Of a stretch of DNA of 64,000 bases, positions 1 through 10,649 are shown piece by piece. The stretch's first letter is position 1; the number at the start of each line of letters is the position of its first letter. The notes under the pieces were generated by a model. The model saw nothing but the letters and a program-made list of their open reading frames with translations, was not told where the DNA came from and did not search any database. Origin of the DNA: Chaenocephalus aceratus (taxonomy: Eukaryota; Chordata; Actinopteri; Perciformes; Channichthyidae); contig CM043790.1 in assembly GCA_023974075.1 (NCBI GenBank), positions 19,545,883 to 19,609,882 on the forward strand. Reading direction: 5' to 3'. The translations under genes were made by a program, and so were the position numbers.

Positions 1-1608
1 CAACACTGAAAGCTGCCCTAACATAGATCATATGACTATGTGAAATGGGTCTCTCAGAGAGACAAGCCTATGAGAATTACAACCAAACTCTCAACTCTCC
101 ATTATTGTTTGGTTTTACAGGCTTTCACTTCCGATTTTTGGTTCACTCTGATAGGTATAATTTTTTTTTTCCCCCCAGTAAATAATATGAGGGTCTGGCT
201 GTCGAGCATTAAACAGCAGAGTTACAACACTGACTTTTTTGTAAGCAGTGTTGGAAGAGATGTTTTTAAAGTATTATACTTAAGTTAAAGTAGCAATACC
301 ACAGTGTAAGTGAGCGGCCCGTAAACATAAAAGTGTAGTTTGCTGCTAAAATGCAAGATATTTTCGTAAAGCTATTATATCAGGGAGTGAATAGTGGACA
401 TACTGTAACACTCAACTCTCAATGAATGATTATGTCTTTCTTTGTCTGGTTCATGTATAAATAAGCTGCTGTGTTCTAACATGTTTGGCGTATTAATTAA
501 AAAAGGGTCAAGGCTACTGTTCAGATCAGTCAATCAGTCAGTCGGCTCAAAAAACGTGTGTAAGAACACTTGAGTGTTATAGCTTAAATATTGTAATACA
601 GTTTATACCAGCGTAGCATCACACCTCCAATCGCAGAAAGTAAGGTTATACGTTGAGGTGGTGGAAATGCTTGTGTGGGGTTTACTTTTTTACTTTGACT
701 ATGATGTTATCCTAACCTTAACCAAATGTCTTGTTGCATAACCTTAACCTAGACATAGTTTATTCTCCACTATATTGTAGGGGTGTTAGGGAAATTATTG
801 ACCTAGACTCCTAAATATGACGTACAGGACCAACCCTGACGTCTGTTTATCTCCTTTAAGGACATAGGCTGCTTGAGCCATAATGTTATTGTTCCCATTC
901 TGTGACCGGTCAACACTAGGTCACAGATGGTCTGTTGTTGTGGGTGCACTGGGACACTTCCTTCTTTGTTGTTTGTGGACTCCAAGGTATGACATCTTCG
1001 AGGCCATACATACTGTAAGTGACGGACGCAAGTGACTCAGTGTGCCCAACTGGTTAAACTATCTTATCAAAATATGTTGATTACTCTAAATGGGCTAACA
1101 AGAGAGAGAGGTTCTCCAGAATTGACGTGGCAATCCACCCGTGCAGCTCCTGCTCTACCGTGTCTCCTTCCTGAGTCGGTGACTCCCACTGCATTGCTAC
1201 ACAGAAGTTTCCCTTACAAGGGGAAACCTTGGTTTGCATTCATCATTAAAGAAAAAAAAAAGTTTTGAACGTAAGGAATCAAAATCAAAACATACATTGC
1301 AATACATATATACCGTAAGTTGATTGTTTACATTTCTGCATCTACTGTATGGTCCTCTTATAGTGTGATTGAGCCAACTACATGTGCATACATGTATGTA
1401 GGTTTACTTAATAATAATAATAATAATTTCTAAGTTACGTTGTCATTAATGACAGTTGATTACTTGAAGGAATTTGAATACAATATGCTTCAGCATAAAT
1501 ATTTGACTTATTTGAATAATGCACTGGCTAATTCTGTCATGGTTTTGGATTTATGTTTTCCACCTTTGTTTTGAAATGTTTTCCTCTTTGTATAATGTCT
1601 GGTCCCTC
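1..1608. other. Intergenic or intronic sequence, no gene recognised
   Basis: I see no supportable coding region; the open frames here are short and lack recognisable motifs. Around 255-310 there is a degraded piece of the fish repeat containing ACTTAAGTTAAAGTAGCA, which resembles a better copy at 6040-6128. A short (AAT)n run lies at about 1410-1428. Confidence 0.6.
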
Positions 1609-3368
1609 TCCCTTTCTCATTTCATCAAATCCCCCTCCTCGACTCGGTCCTCCGGTAGTGACCCGGAAATTAATTTTAGTGCGCTATGTTGAAGGACATC
1701 TCATTTCTCTAAATGCACTTCGAGGACCGAGGATCGAGCGTCGAGGAGGCTCTCTGGAGGAGCTATAACCGAGGATACACTGATGGGTCCTCCACGGCTC
1801 CTTCGTGGATGCATTTCTGGGAACAGAGATGTTTTAAAGAGTCGTGACACACGGCCGGACTTATCTCAGCCAATGACAGCTCTGCATGCATCCCCTGGAT
1901 ATTATTTTATTAACTGCTCTCATCGCAACGCGATAGAGGTTTCTCAATACTCAAATTTCCCCTCCTCGACTCCTCGACTCCTCGACTCCTCGGTCCTCCG
2001 GTAGTGACCCGGAAATGAATTTCAGCGCGCGATGTTGAAGGACATCTCATTTCTCTAAATGCACTTTGAGGACCAAGCATCGAGCATCAAGGAGGCTCTC
2101 TGGAGGAGCTCTAACCGAGGAGACACTGATGCATCCTCCACGGATGCATTTCCTGGAACGGTGGAGGCGTGACGCACGGCCGGACTTATCTCAGCCAATG
2201 ACAACTCTGCATGCAACCCTTGGATATTATATTAGTAACTGCTTTCATCGCAACGCGATGTTTACAGTGAGAACAGCTGTGAGGTCCGTGCAGAAAGCAG
2301 AGCAGTGTGTAAAATATATATCACTCAGTATAACAGGCCTACATTACTTTCTGTATTTGTATGCTGTAGTTTAGTAGGCTAGATATCTACAAACAAAGAG
2401 TCGATATTTTTCTAAGACCATTTAGTGCTTCACATAATAAAATACATAACGGCTGTAGCCTGATCATGCTTTAGGAGCAGTAGGTGTGTGTGGTACAGTG
2501 TGTAGGTGTGTGTTGTACAGTGCGTAGATGCGGCGGACAGACGGGTCTCAGTTGGTTTGGTGTCCTATGCTTACTTTTAATACTTGTACAACTTTTGGCC
2601 CGTAATTTAAATTCCCCATTTCAGCGACCAGAGAGAGGGGTGGGGGGGGGATATATATCCAGTCTCTGATTGTGTTTCGTTATTATGAGAGTGCTCTCAT
2701 ACTTGTTTGATTCTGAAATTGTATATATTTATATAAATATATGTGTGTGTATATGTCCGCATCTGTAGCCTGTTATTGTCTCATTATACCGCACTGTGAA
2801 TGAATTAAAAGTAAATATATAAGTCATCATGAACACATCTGTCCATCAGACAGAGGGCTGCTGTGCCTCCTGCCATCATTAATGGACGTCTCTTTAAAAT
2901 GACCGCTCAGAGGAGAGGAGTTCTCATTTCTCTAACCGCCTGCTGCTTCCACTCCTCTCTCCTCGGTTCCCCTCCTCAGTCCTCCGCTCGCATCTCCTGT
3001 GGGCAGCACCAAGTCTCGAGGAGGGGAGTCGAGGAGGGGAAATTTGAGTATTGAGAAACCTCTGATGTTTACAGAGAGAACAGCTGTGAGGTCCGTGCAG
3101 AAAGCAGAGCAGTGTGTAAAATATATATCACTCAGTATAACAGAACTACATTACTCTCTGTATTTGCTGTAGTTTAGTAGATATCTACAAACAAAGAGTC
3201 GATATTTTTCTAAAACCATTTAGTGCTTCACATAATAAAATACACAATGGCTGTAGCCTGATTATATGCTTTGGGAGCTGTAGGTGTGTGTGGTACAGTG
3301 TGTAGGTGTGTGTGTTGTACAGTGCGTAGATGCAGCGGACAGACAGGTTTCAGTTGGTTTGGTGTCCC
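1609..3368 (+). mobile_element. Outer copy of a short inverted-repeat DNA element, interrupted
   Basis: Sequence at about 1609-1934 and 3064-3368 forms one element that is split by the insertion at 1935-3063. The left end (CCTTTCTCATTTCATC...) is a diverged version of the inner element's terminus. The internal parts match the inner copy: 1643-1934 corresponds to about 2000-2259, and 3064-3368 to 2257-2575. The right terminus is not recognisable after 3368, where LTR-like sequence begins. No coding capacity is seen, so this is a non-autonomous element. Confidence 0.6.
1935..3063 (+). mobile_element. Non-autonomous DNA transposon with perfect 36-bp TIRs and a 3-bp target duplication
   Basis: Positions 1935-1970 are the exact reverse complement of 3028-3063, giving perfect 36-bp terminal inverted repeats that begin AGAGGTTTCTCAATACTC. 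The element is flanked by GAT at 1932-1934 and 3064-3066. Removing it and one GAT restores the sequence CGCAACGCGATGTTTACAG, and that uninterrupted form is present inside the element itself at about 2250-2266. The 1129-bp body has no transposase. A 3-bp duplication is compatible with the PIF/Harbinger superfamily, but the superfamily is my inference. Confidence 0.8.
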
Positions 3369-4196
3369 CTCCTCCCCTGCCCAGCTGTGTCTTGTCCTGT
3401 GATTACCCTTCTGTGTATTTAGTCTTGTCTTCCCCTGTGCTCCATGTCTGTTCGTCGTCATTTCATGTCACTGTCACCCATGCTTGTCCGTGACGTGGCG
3501 CCAGCAGGGGGGGGCAAGGGTGGGCCATGGCCACCCTGATATATGTGTTGGCCCGCCCACTGGCCCCCCCACCACACACACCGCCTCGCCAGTCACGTAT
3601 GCACAGTAGTTTATCTGATATTTAACAACAAATACACAGCCAGCGAGTCGCTTGATTTGAGCTTCCAACGCTCATACTGCAGCCCCTCCCTCTCCCTCTG
3701 CTACCATGGTAACACTCTGATACTCGGCGCACCACTCTGATACTCGCGCGCACCACTCTGATACTTGCGCGCACCAGATTCGCACAGCAGCAAAACGTTT
3801 CTTTCTACTGACTGGACTGGAGTTGACAAAAATCCACCAGATTTCTAGAAGGTAAGTCATATTCGTTCGTTGCCTGTTAAGCCCCACAACACTTTAGGCT
3901 TTAGTGTGTTAGCTTTAGGTAGCAAAAAACGAAGATATGCTTACCTTTAGCTGTTATTCTGATAAAAAATTGTGTTCAATGGCATTAAAACGAGAAAAAC
4001 GCTGGAAGACCTGGAAAACAGGCTCGGGGCACAGTAAAGGCTGGCTTGACTTCAGGTATAATTCGTCTTTGGTAGCAATCCTAGTTAGCGTTAGTTTAGC
4101 TTGCTAAGCTAACGTTAGCTGATGTCAGTATGCTGGGCTGCTGTAATGCGTAGGCTACTATTAATCACTGCTGTGTGTAATGTCAATTTGCAGAAA

Positions 4197-4342
4197 ATGA
4201 AGAGAAAGTCAACAGACATCTCTTCTTATTTGAAGAAGAAGATGAGTAAAGGAGAGACAGAGCTGGCAGGGGAGCAGCAGCATAGGGCTAGTGAGGAGAT
4301 GACCATACATGCTAGAAAGTACATGTGGAACTCTGTTTTGTA
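4197..4342 (+). pseudogene. Remnant N-terminal exon of a hAT/ZMYM-like transposase
   Basis: After a polypyrimidine stretch and an AG acceptor (TTGCAG at about 4190-4195), an ATG opens a frame starting MKRKSTDISSYLKKKMSKG. Such short Lys/Arg-rich leaders followed by a Ser-Tyr-Leu/Phe patch are common at the start of hAT-Ac type transposases in fish. The frame closes after about 48 codons and no catalytic region follows before the nested insertion. The call is tentative because it rests on composition and position only. Confidence 0.35.
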
Positions 4343-5064
4343 AAAGTGAAACTAAAACCTAAGTACAGTTTTATTAATGTGATTGTTTTTCCTCTTCTGT
4401 GTTCTGAGGTTATGAGCCGACCATTACTCAAGTTTGTTTTCATAATGTTCTGCATGCTAATTAAAAAAAAGGGTAACCAGTTTGTTTATAAAGTATAAAT
4501 ATACATTTTCAAAACAAATACAAGATATATGTATTACTCTCACCACAGTGGCCTAATCTAAAAAAATAGGAATATGTCTCGTCACCTATTTTCTGTCTAA
4601 TACTAAAAGGTGGTGTTTTGTATCATTTATAATGTTTTGCATTTGCTATAAAGGTCAATAATAGATGGTGTTTTTGTGTTCAATCACAGTATGTATTTAC
4701 CATTTTATACCCCTTGTGTTTTTGGGTCCTGTTGAAATAAAATAGTCATGTTTTAAAACTTGGTTTAATCAGGGTTGGTACGGGTGCTGGAAATCCTTGA
4801 AAATGCTTGATATTGTACGAGGTGTTTTCAAGGTTTGAAAAGTGCTTGAATTTTGGGAATGGTGCTTGAATTTGGGATAAAGTGCTTGAAATTGTAAATG
4901 CTTTACTACACTTTTTAGATTAAAAGAAAATAAAGAAGTCGGAGCGCGCTTAATTGCTTCGCTTTTACATAAAACGGCTCCGCTCCGGCCTTCACGCGCT
5001 ATATGCGTGACTGGCAAGTGTTACGTGTGACCTGGGCATTCTGATGAGAGTGATAGATGACAGT

Positions 5065-5216
5065 ATGCCAGGAGGTTGCCGTTTTCAACAAGCGTTGGCT
5101 AGCAGAAGATAAATACAAGCCATGGCTAAGACGAGGGTCAAGCCCACGAGTAGCCTCCTGCAAAGTTTGCAAAAATAAGGATGCGAGCGTCTGCGCTGAC
5201 GAGCCACATGAAAGGT
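5065..5216 (+). pseudogene. Remnant first exon of a hAT transposase (zinc-finger-like N terminus)
   Basis: An ATG at 5065 opens MPGGCRFQQ. After a frameshift the adjacent frame continues RWLAEDKYKPWLRR and CKVCKNKDASVCAD. Leaders of the form MPGGCRF...W...KPWL followed by a C-x2-C finger are typical of hAT transposases in fish. The frameshift and the absence of downstream exons make this a dead remnant. It lies just inside the left end of the CAGGGTT element, where the first exon is expected. Confidence 0.5.
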
Positions 5217-6039
5217 ACGCCATAGTAGAGTATTTTAGATTAGGCTAACGTTGCATGTTACGTTTGTTTAAGCTAACGTTAGCGAGCTGAATAGCGAACT
5301 CGATGAGGGATAATAATAATTGCAGGGGACAATCATTTCAGAGGAGCGTACCTATGTTATGTCAGTCGGCATCGTGTGGTGTTCAGAGGATGAAGCACTC
5401 ACTGCATTTCGTGTTATAGTCACAAAATATAATCTATTGATTCGACACAGAGCGATTTTGAAAGCAATGTATTTCTACTGGTATTATGTTTCGTGCCTAA
5501 ACCAAATGTGACTTGCTCTATCGAAATCAGTCACATTGACCCGAAGACACATTTTCGTTTGTATTACTGGTCTGGGGGAAGCCCCCGAGTGTGTGTGCGT
5601 TTGTGTACCGGGGAAACACTTACAAGAAACACCGGCTGTTGTTATGCTTGCTGTGATGTTACATTAGTCCGTTCTCTGCTTGTAATTATGCCGTTAGAAG
5701 CTTCAAAGTTGTATTTATCATCTGAATTTGCCGAAATAAGTTTAATATTCTGAAAACCAATACTTTGTTTATTTGAAAACAGATGAAAACAAACTGTCTT
5801 TTATATCAAATTGAAGTATTCTACAAGTAAAACTAAATGTTGCTTTAATCCCATGTAATTGTAGAATGAACACAGTCTTCCTTTGAAGATGTATAAGTCA
5901 GGTGTCTTGAGTCGTCAGCATTACCTACAAATCATTGTACACATTTGTAAATATTATTTTCCACTTGTTACCATTGTGAGTCTATTTTTATGCAGCTCTG
6001 CGTGATTTTGTGGCTACAATTCAGGCTAATACGCTACCA

Positions 6040-6128
6040 GAGGTGGACTATACTCAGATATTGTACTTGAGTAAACGTAGAAGTACTCAGATCTTGTACT
6101 TGAGTAAAAGTAGCAGTACCAGAGTGTA
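6040..6128 (+). repeat. Fish interspersed repeat (ACTTGAGTAAAAGTAGCA family), interrupted
   Basis: GGTGGACTATACTCAGATA, TTGTACTTGAGTAAA and AAAAGTAGCAGTACCAGAGTGTA form a very common short teleost repeat. Within the copy there is an internal duplication of the TACTCAGAT.TTGTACTTGAGTAAA block, spaced about 33 bp apart. The repeat is cut at its AGTGTA by the TA-flanked element, and its continuation is probably the sequence right after 7837. Confidence 0.6.
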
Positions 6129-6639
6129 CACTGTAAAATATTACCATGATTTCACAATATTTAGCTGTAATATTTTACAATACATTACTGTTTTACCACT
6201 TTACAGTCTTTACCTGTAATGTTCACAATATAACACTGTAATTTAGAATTTCACAGTGAAATCAATACAGGCACAGTTAATTACTGTGAATGTACAGGAT
6301 CAATGATTACCAGGATTTCACAACATGTTACTGTATTATTTCATCGTAAAATACTGTATTCAGACCATCCTCTGTGATAACACAACAAATTAAGTGATTT
6401 TCTTGCTTTTATCGCTCTTGCTTGGCTTTAAATACAAATGTCTTTCTTTGGTGCAGGTTTTACTTAAATTGAAAGTGGCACCGTTGCATGTGCCTTAAAA
6501 TAAATGAGGCAACATACATTTATGTAAAATTGAAATTGTTGTCTTGGCTTATTGTTTTCAGGTGCATCCTGGGCATTAATCCTGAGACGGGCTAGAAAGC
6601 CAAAAAGAGGCATGGCAATTTAAACCTCCATGTCTGCAC

Positions 6640-7262
6640 ATTCTTCAGAAAAATTGTTGACTTTGAGTGGATGTCTGTGTAGACATGTGTTAAGTGCTCC
6701 CCTCCTTGTTTTCTGTCTCCCTGGCTCTGCCTCTGCCCAGGTGCACCTGGTCTGCTCCTGCCTCCGCCTCTGCCCAGGTGCACCTGGTCTGCCCCTGGCT
6801 CCGCCTCTGCCCAGGTGTTCCAAATTCCACTCAGCCGTGTGTATATATAAAGAGAAGCTGGAGGAGAAGGATGTCTCACCTATCCTAATGCCGGAGACAC
6901 TGTCCTTAGAATACCTCTTTGCCATATTTTTGCAGATGTGTTTATGTTTAGCCTGGAGGACCTGGTAGTCCAGTTTTTGCGGCTTTATTTTGTTTCCCAT
7001 AGGGTTTATATTTGATTTTTGGTTAGGCGGGGGAGTTCTGGGTCCTACGGCCCGTGGTGTGGCTGGCTCGGGTTCCCTCCTTCTGTTTGTTCTTTTTGGC
7101 CAGTCCTCCAAACCTCTTTTTGTTTCCCATTTCGCTTGTGTGAGCAAACGGCTGATTATCAATAAATGCTCGTTACCAAGTACCGGTTATTGTGTGTATT
7201 CTTTCATGTTGCGGGTCTCAGCACAAGCCACTACCGCGGATTAGAGGTTGGGGCCGCAACAA
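6640..7262 (+). mobile_element. Candidate solo LTR or retroelement fragment
   Basis: This block differs in composition from the surrounding ACAGTAA-rich element. It has a TATATAA box at 6843-6849, a polyadenylation signal AATAAA at 7161-7166, and a CAACA 3' end at 7262. GC-rich copies of CTCTGCCCAGGTGCACCTGG (period about 42 bp) lie at 6729-6820. The order TATA box, AATAAA, CA terminus is that of an LTR. I could not find a convincing target duplication or the exact left edge. Confidence 0.35.
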
Positions 7263-7415
7263 CATTTCCAAAACACTGTAAAATGTACTTTGCACTTCAA
7301 TGGAGTAATAAAAAGTTAAAATGGGCATTTTCTTTGTTGATTGAGCTGATTGAATTATGGTACAATCCCAGTCAAATTTACAATATATTATCGTATTATT
7401 TAGATTTGTATATTT

Positions 7416-7569
7416 ACAGTAAATTACTGGCTACTCCTGCAGTACTTTCACAGTACACATTGTAAATTCACAGTAAATTACTGGCTACTCCTGCAGTACT
7501 TTCACAGTACACATTGTAAATTCACAGTAAATTACTGGCTACTCCTGCAGTACTTTCACAATAGAAATG
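7416..7569 (+). repeat. 54-bp tandem repeat, about 2.8 copies
   Basis: The unit runs from one ACAGTAAATTACTGGCTA to the next; starts at 7416, 7470 and 7524 give an exact 54-bp period. The copies are essentially identical, with differences only at the array ends, which suggests recent expansion inside the CACTGTAAAA element. Confidence 0.85.
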
Positions 7570-8757
7570 TAAAAGTACAGGCCCTTGTTGTAATTAATGT
7601 ACAACAAAATGATGTAATTCCCCAGTAACATACTGTAATATCACAGTAATTGAAGCTGTGAAGTTACAGTATACAGTTGTACCTTTACAACAATGCATTG
7701 TAATATCATGGATGTGAAATTACAATACATTGCTGTGAAGACATTCACAGTAAATTGCTGTGAACCTTACTGTGAAAGTCATGCAACAAGTTGCCAGGTA
7801 ATTATTGTGAATTCACGGTGGATATTTTTACAGTGTAGTAATCAATAATGTATTGAAAATGTATTTGGCTGATTGTTTTATATTGGCTCAGCCAGGTTAT
7901 ATGGGATGCCCAGTCTACGTACAGATGGGTCACTCATTTTGAAATATTAAACTTAGTTTTATTTTCTTTAATTTTTCATCCTCATGTAGAATGCTATCAT
8001 GAAACACATGTATGTTTATAGCATAAAGAACATCTGATTTAATGTGAGGTAGGGAAATAATCATTTGAGTATTAGTATGTGTATATAAATATGTAATTTA
8101 CAACTGCTGTAAGATGCTTGAAAAGTTTGAAAATGCAACTTGAAAATGCTTGAAAAGTGCTTGAATTTGACTTTGGAAAAGGTGTAGGAACCCTGTTTAA
8201 TAAAGTCATGTCAATCATCTTTGATCCCAGTGTGACACAAACAGCTTTGTTCAGTCTAAAACAATTTATAACCTAGAGACATATAACTGAAGAACATGTT
8301 GTGTTGCTGTTGTGTATTGTATTTGTTGAGAATGCTGAACATGTTGTGCCTTACAATAAAGGAACTTATTTTAATTAAGCTGTATTTGTCTTTTTAAAAG
8401 GAAAGAACAACTAGCATATATATAAAAAACAAAACAATATATCACCAACACATGTATAACACAAAACAAGGTTCTTTTAAATGTTGTTTGAAGTAAAATG
8501 TTAACTATCCGTATTATATTCACTTCAGATGAATAGTATCAGAAAATGTAAAATAAGAAACCAAAGTATATCAGTAGGTGATTCTCTTTGCCATTGTTTT
8601 CATCTAGTCTATACTTTTACAACAATTACATTCTTGGTTTTGGTGGGCCACCACAAGATTTTCAGTGGCCACATTTGGCCACCCCTATGAAATATTTCTG
8701 GAGGCGCCACTGCGTCTCCTGCCTGCACTTGGGTCCTATTTTCCCCAAACCTGACAA

Positions 8758-10465
8758 ATTCTCAAGGACAATGTTAATTAATTATGTGTTACAGGTTTTA
8801 ACAGTTTGGTAATAACGAGTCATATTAGCTAATCTAATTTTCAGATTTAAGGTTCAGATTCTTGTCTTATCGACCACAATAATAATTACACCGCGTACAA
8901 AGGGTATCGCAATCAGAGCCATGTAGAGCCTGCTCTACATGAAGCTCTTCAGAATGAATTATTTCTTTTCAAATTTCTATCAAGGATAATGTCAGCCGAG
9001 CAAACATTTTTACACTGCAGTCGAAGGTGTATTATAGTCACGGCTAACAGAGTTTCCATAAACTATTATTATGCACATGCTGAATTTGAGCCTAATGAAT
9101 TCTGAAGGCAAACATCAGGTTCATACAAAGTTCATCTGGGATAGAAACGTTGGCATAGTGATCAAGATAGGATGTCCTAAAGTGATATTGATTTTTTTTA
9201 TATAGTTTTAAAAAATGAGGCAGTGGGATTTATTGCACAGTGTGTACATCAACATTCACCCAGCCGTTACATAGATCACCACCACCACCACCCACTGCTT
9301 ACTGGATGATTGGAATGCAGTATTTGATGGAACATGCTAAAAGTGGTACAATTTTCAGAGATGAATTACTGGTGCTTATATTACTTATACTTACATAACC
9401 GTGTTGCCCCCTTTCCTCTGATGAAAACATTGATGTTGCCCCAATTTTGGAATTCCGATAAAATTCAAGAAACAACAGACTTCCTTTGCCTTTTTGTACT
9501 GTCAAAGACTTCTGGTCTTAATATGTGCCTTGCAAGGTCTAATTAGGGGCCTGTCACCCACTGATTCGCCATTGGTCATGCAGGGCTAACTATGGCCTGA
9601 GGAGAGGTCAGGGTTCATAGGCACAGATTACCTGGCTTCAGGCATAGAGACAGGAAGAGTCATCAAATCATCTATAAGCCAAACAGAATGAAAACAATGG
9701 ACAATAAAAAACATTGATCAAACATTGACATCAGACATCAGCTCACTACCTGGGCAGAGGATAATAAATAGGCAGTTAAAATATGTAAACTGCAAGGAAG
9801 ACAGTCTGTTTATCTGGGAATCATATTGATTCACCTTACATGAAGCTAACATTGATACCAATTTAGGTTGAATCATGCTAGCTACATTAATGAGTTTATA
9901 TCTGTGTATGAATGTTTTTTTAGGCATTCATTAGTTGTCATAGCTTAATTCAACTAAACACATCTTAGCCTTCTTCTCCTTCTTGTAATAGATTGTGCAT
10001 TGACACTTACTGCATCGACAGTATGGCTATCATAAGTTACAGAAGTCATAGAAGTCTAGTTAGGTTATCTACGGGGTCTTACTTAAAAACACCAGTTATA
10101 TCGAAGATAGCGCAAGTTTGCAATGACACAATAATGGAAAAGATGCAATTGAATTTTCGACCAAATTCAGCTGTTTCTGTTTTTCCTTATCTGTGTATTA
10201 TAGCTGCATTGACTGCAGAATATAAATCCTGCACATCCAGCCAGCTCAAACCACTGCATTTTAAAGCCTGCTTTAGTAGACCACAACAGGATAAAATAAA
10301 TAAACAATATAATGTATTATATTACTATGATAAATGCCATATACAAGCCTTATGATATACTAGTGGAAACACAAGGAGTTTCAACTATCCTTGTACAATG
10401 CAATCTACTGCCCAATGTTGGCCCTGTTCTGACAACATATCAAATACTGTTGTTTGCCATTTAAA
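8758..10465. other. Intergenic or intronic sequence, no gene recognised
   Basis: AT-rich unique-looking sequence. No open frame here shows a recognisable domain or a splice-consistent arrangement. A short CCACCACCACCACC run is at about 9279-9293. Confidence 0.5.
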
Positions 10466-10469
10466 CATG

Positions 10470-10645
10470 AGGTGTTTGGATCAGGAGGTCAACAGGTTCA
10501 AACCCCACTGCAGTCAGCATGTCGTTGTGTCCCTGGGCAAGACACTTCACCCCAAATTGCTCCTGTGGGGATTGTCCACAGTATTGAGTATGTAAGTCGC
10601 TTTGGATAAAAGCTTCAAACAAGTGACATGTAATGTAATGTAATG
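10470..10645 (+). mobile_element. tRNA-derived SINE (V-SINE / DANA-mermaid-like)
   Basis: A B-box-like GGTTCAAACCCC at about 10495-10506 marks the tRNA-derived head. It is followed by the conserved SINE middle GGGCAAGACACTTCACCCC, then the tail AGTCGCTTTGGATAAAAGC and an (ATGTA)n-like simple tail. The same tail (reverse complement) occurs at the 3' end of the L2-type LINEs at 13222 and 32988. This agrees with fish SINEs borrowing LINE 3' ends for reverse transcription. The A-box region is truncated or diverged. Confidence 0.75.
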
Positions 10646-10649
10646 AATC

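Larger units (their letters stand above)
6129..7835 (+). mobile_element. TA-flanked, CACTGTAAAA-ended transposon with an internal insertion
   Basis: The left terminus CACTGTAAAATATTACC and the right terminus (reverse complement CACTGTAAAAATATCCACC) form TIRs of about 36 bp with some mismatches. TA dinucleotides flank both ends (6127-6128 and 7836-7837), which suggests a Tc1/mariner-type TA target duplication. The interior consists of ACAGTAA/TTACTGT-rich short repeats and has no transposase. An LTR-like block of other origin sits at about 6640-7262. Confidence 0.6.
4770..8195 (+). mobile_element. hAT-like transposon with CAGGGTT termini, nested in the outer hAT
   Basis: The left end begins CAGGGTTGGTACGGGTGC and the right end closes with AGGAACCCTG. 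Both sides carry subterminal arrays of TTGAAAA / TGCTTGAA motifs (4790-4900 and 8110-8180), which is typical of this fish hAT group. The flanks read GTTTAAT before the left end and TTTAATAA after the right end, so a decayed 8-bp target duplication is likely. The interior holds a first-exon remnant at about 5065 and a large TA-flanked insertion. Confidence 0.65.
3494..8712 (+). mobile_element. Degraded hAT-like DNA transposon (outer), carrying nested insertions
   Basis: The ends are imperfect inverted repeats: CGTGGCGCCAGCAGG at the left and the reverse complement of CAGTGGCGCCTCCAG at the right, each followed by further GGGTGGCCA-type matches. The ends match the CAGTGG type seen in hAT elements. 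Coding remains are limited to a lysine-rich N-terminal exon near 4.2 kb. No clean 8-bp target duplication can be read because the left terminus is damaged. A second hAT occupies 4770-8195. Confidence 0.6.
3367..8757 (+). repeat. Old partial solo LTR, split by a hAT element
   Basis: 3367-3493 followed by 8713-8757 reads as a diverged copy of the LTR at 51045-51410 in the opposite orientation. Shared blocks include CTCCTCCCCTGCCC, TATTTAGTCTTGTC, a GTCCGTGAC block and CTTGGGTCCT, and it ends in a CTGACA terminus. It is therefore an old relative of the young LTR element near 51-55 kb. The 5' part of this LTR is missing. The hAT at 3494-8712 sits inside it. Confidence 0.55.

Noticed and set aside
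6620..7162. 180-codon minus-strand frame with GAPGQRR-type repeats
   Set aside because: Made by the GC-rich short repeats of an LTR-like block; no conserved domain.
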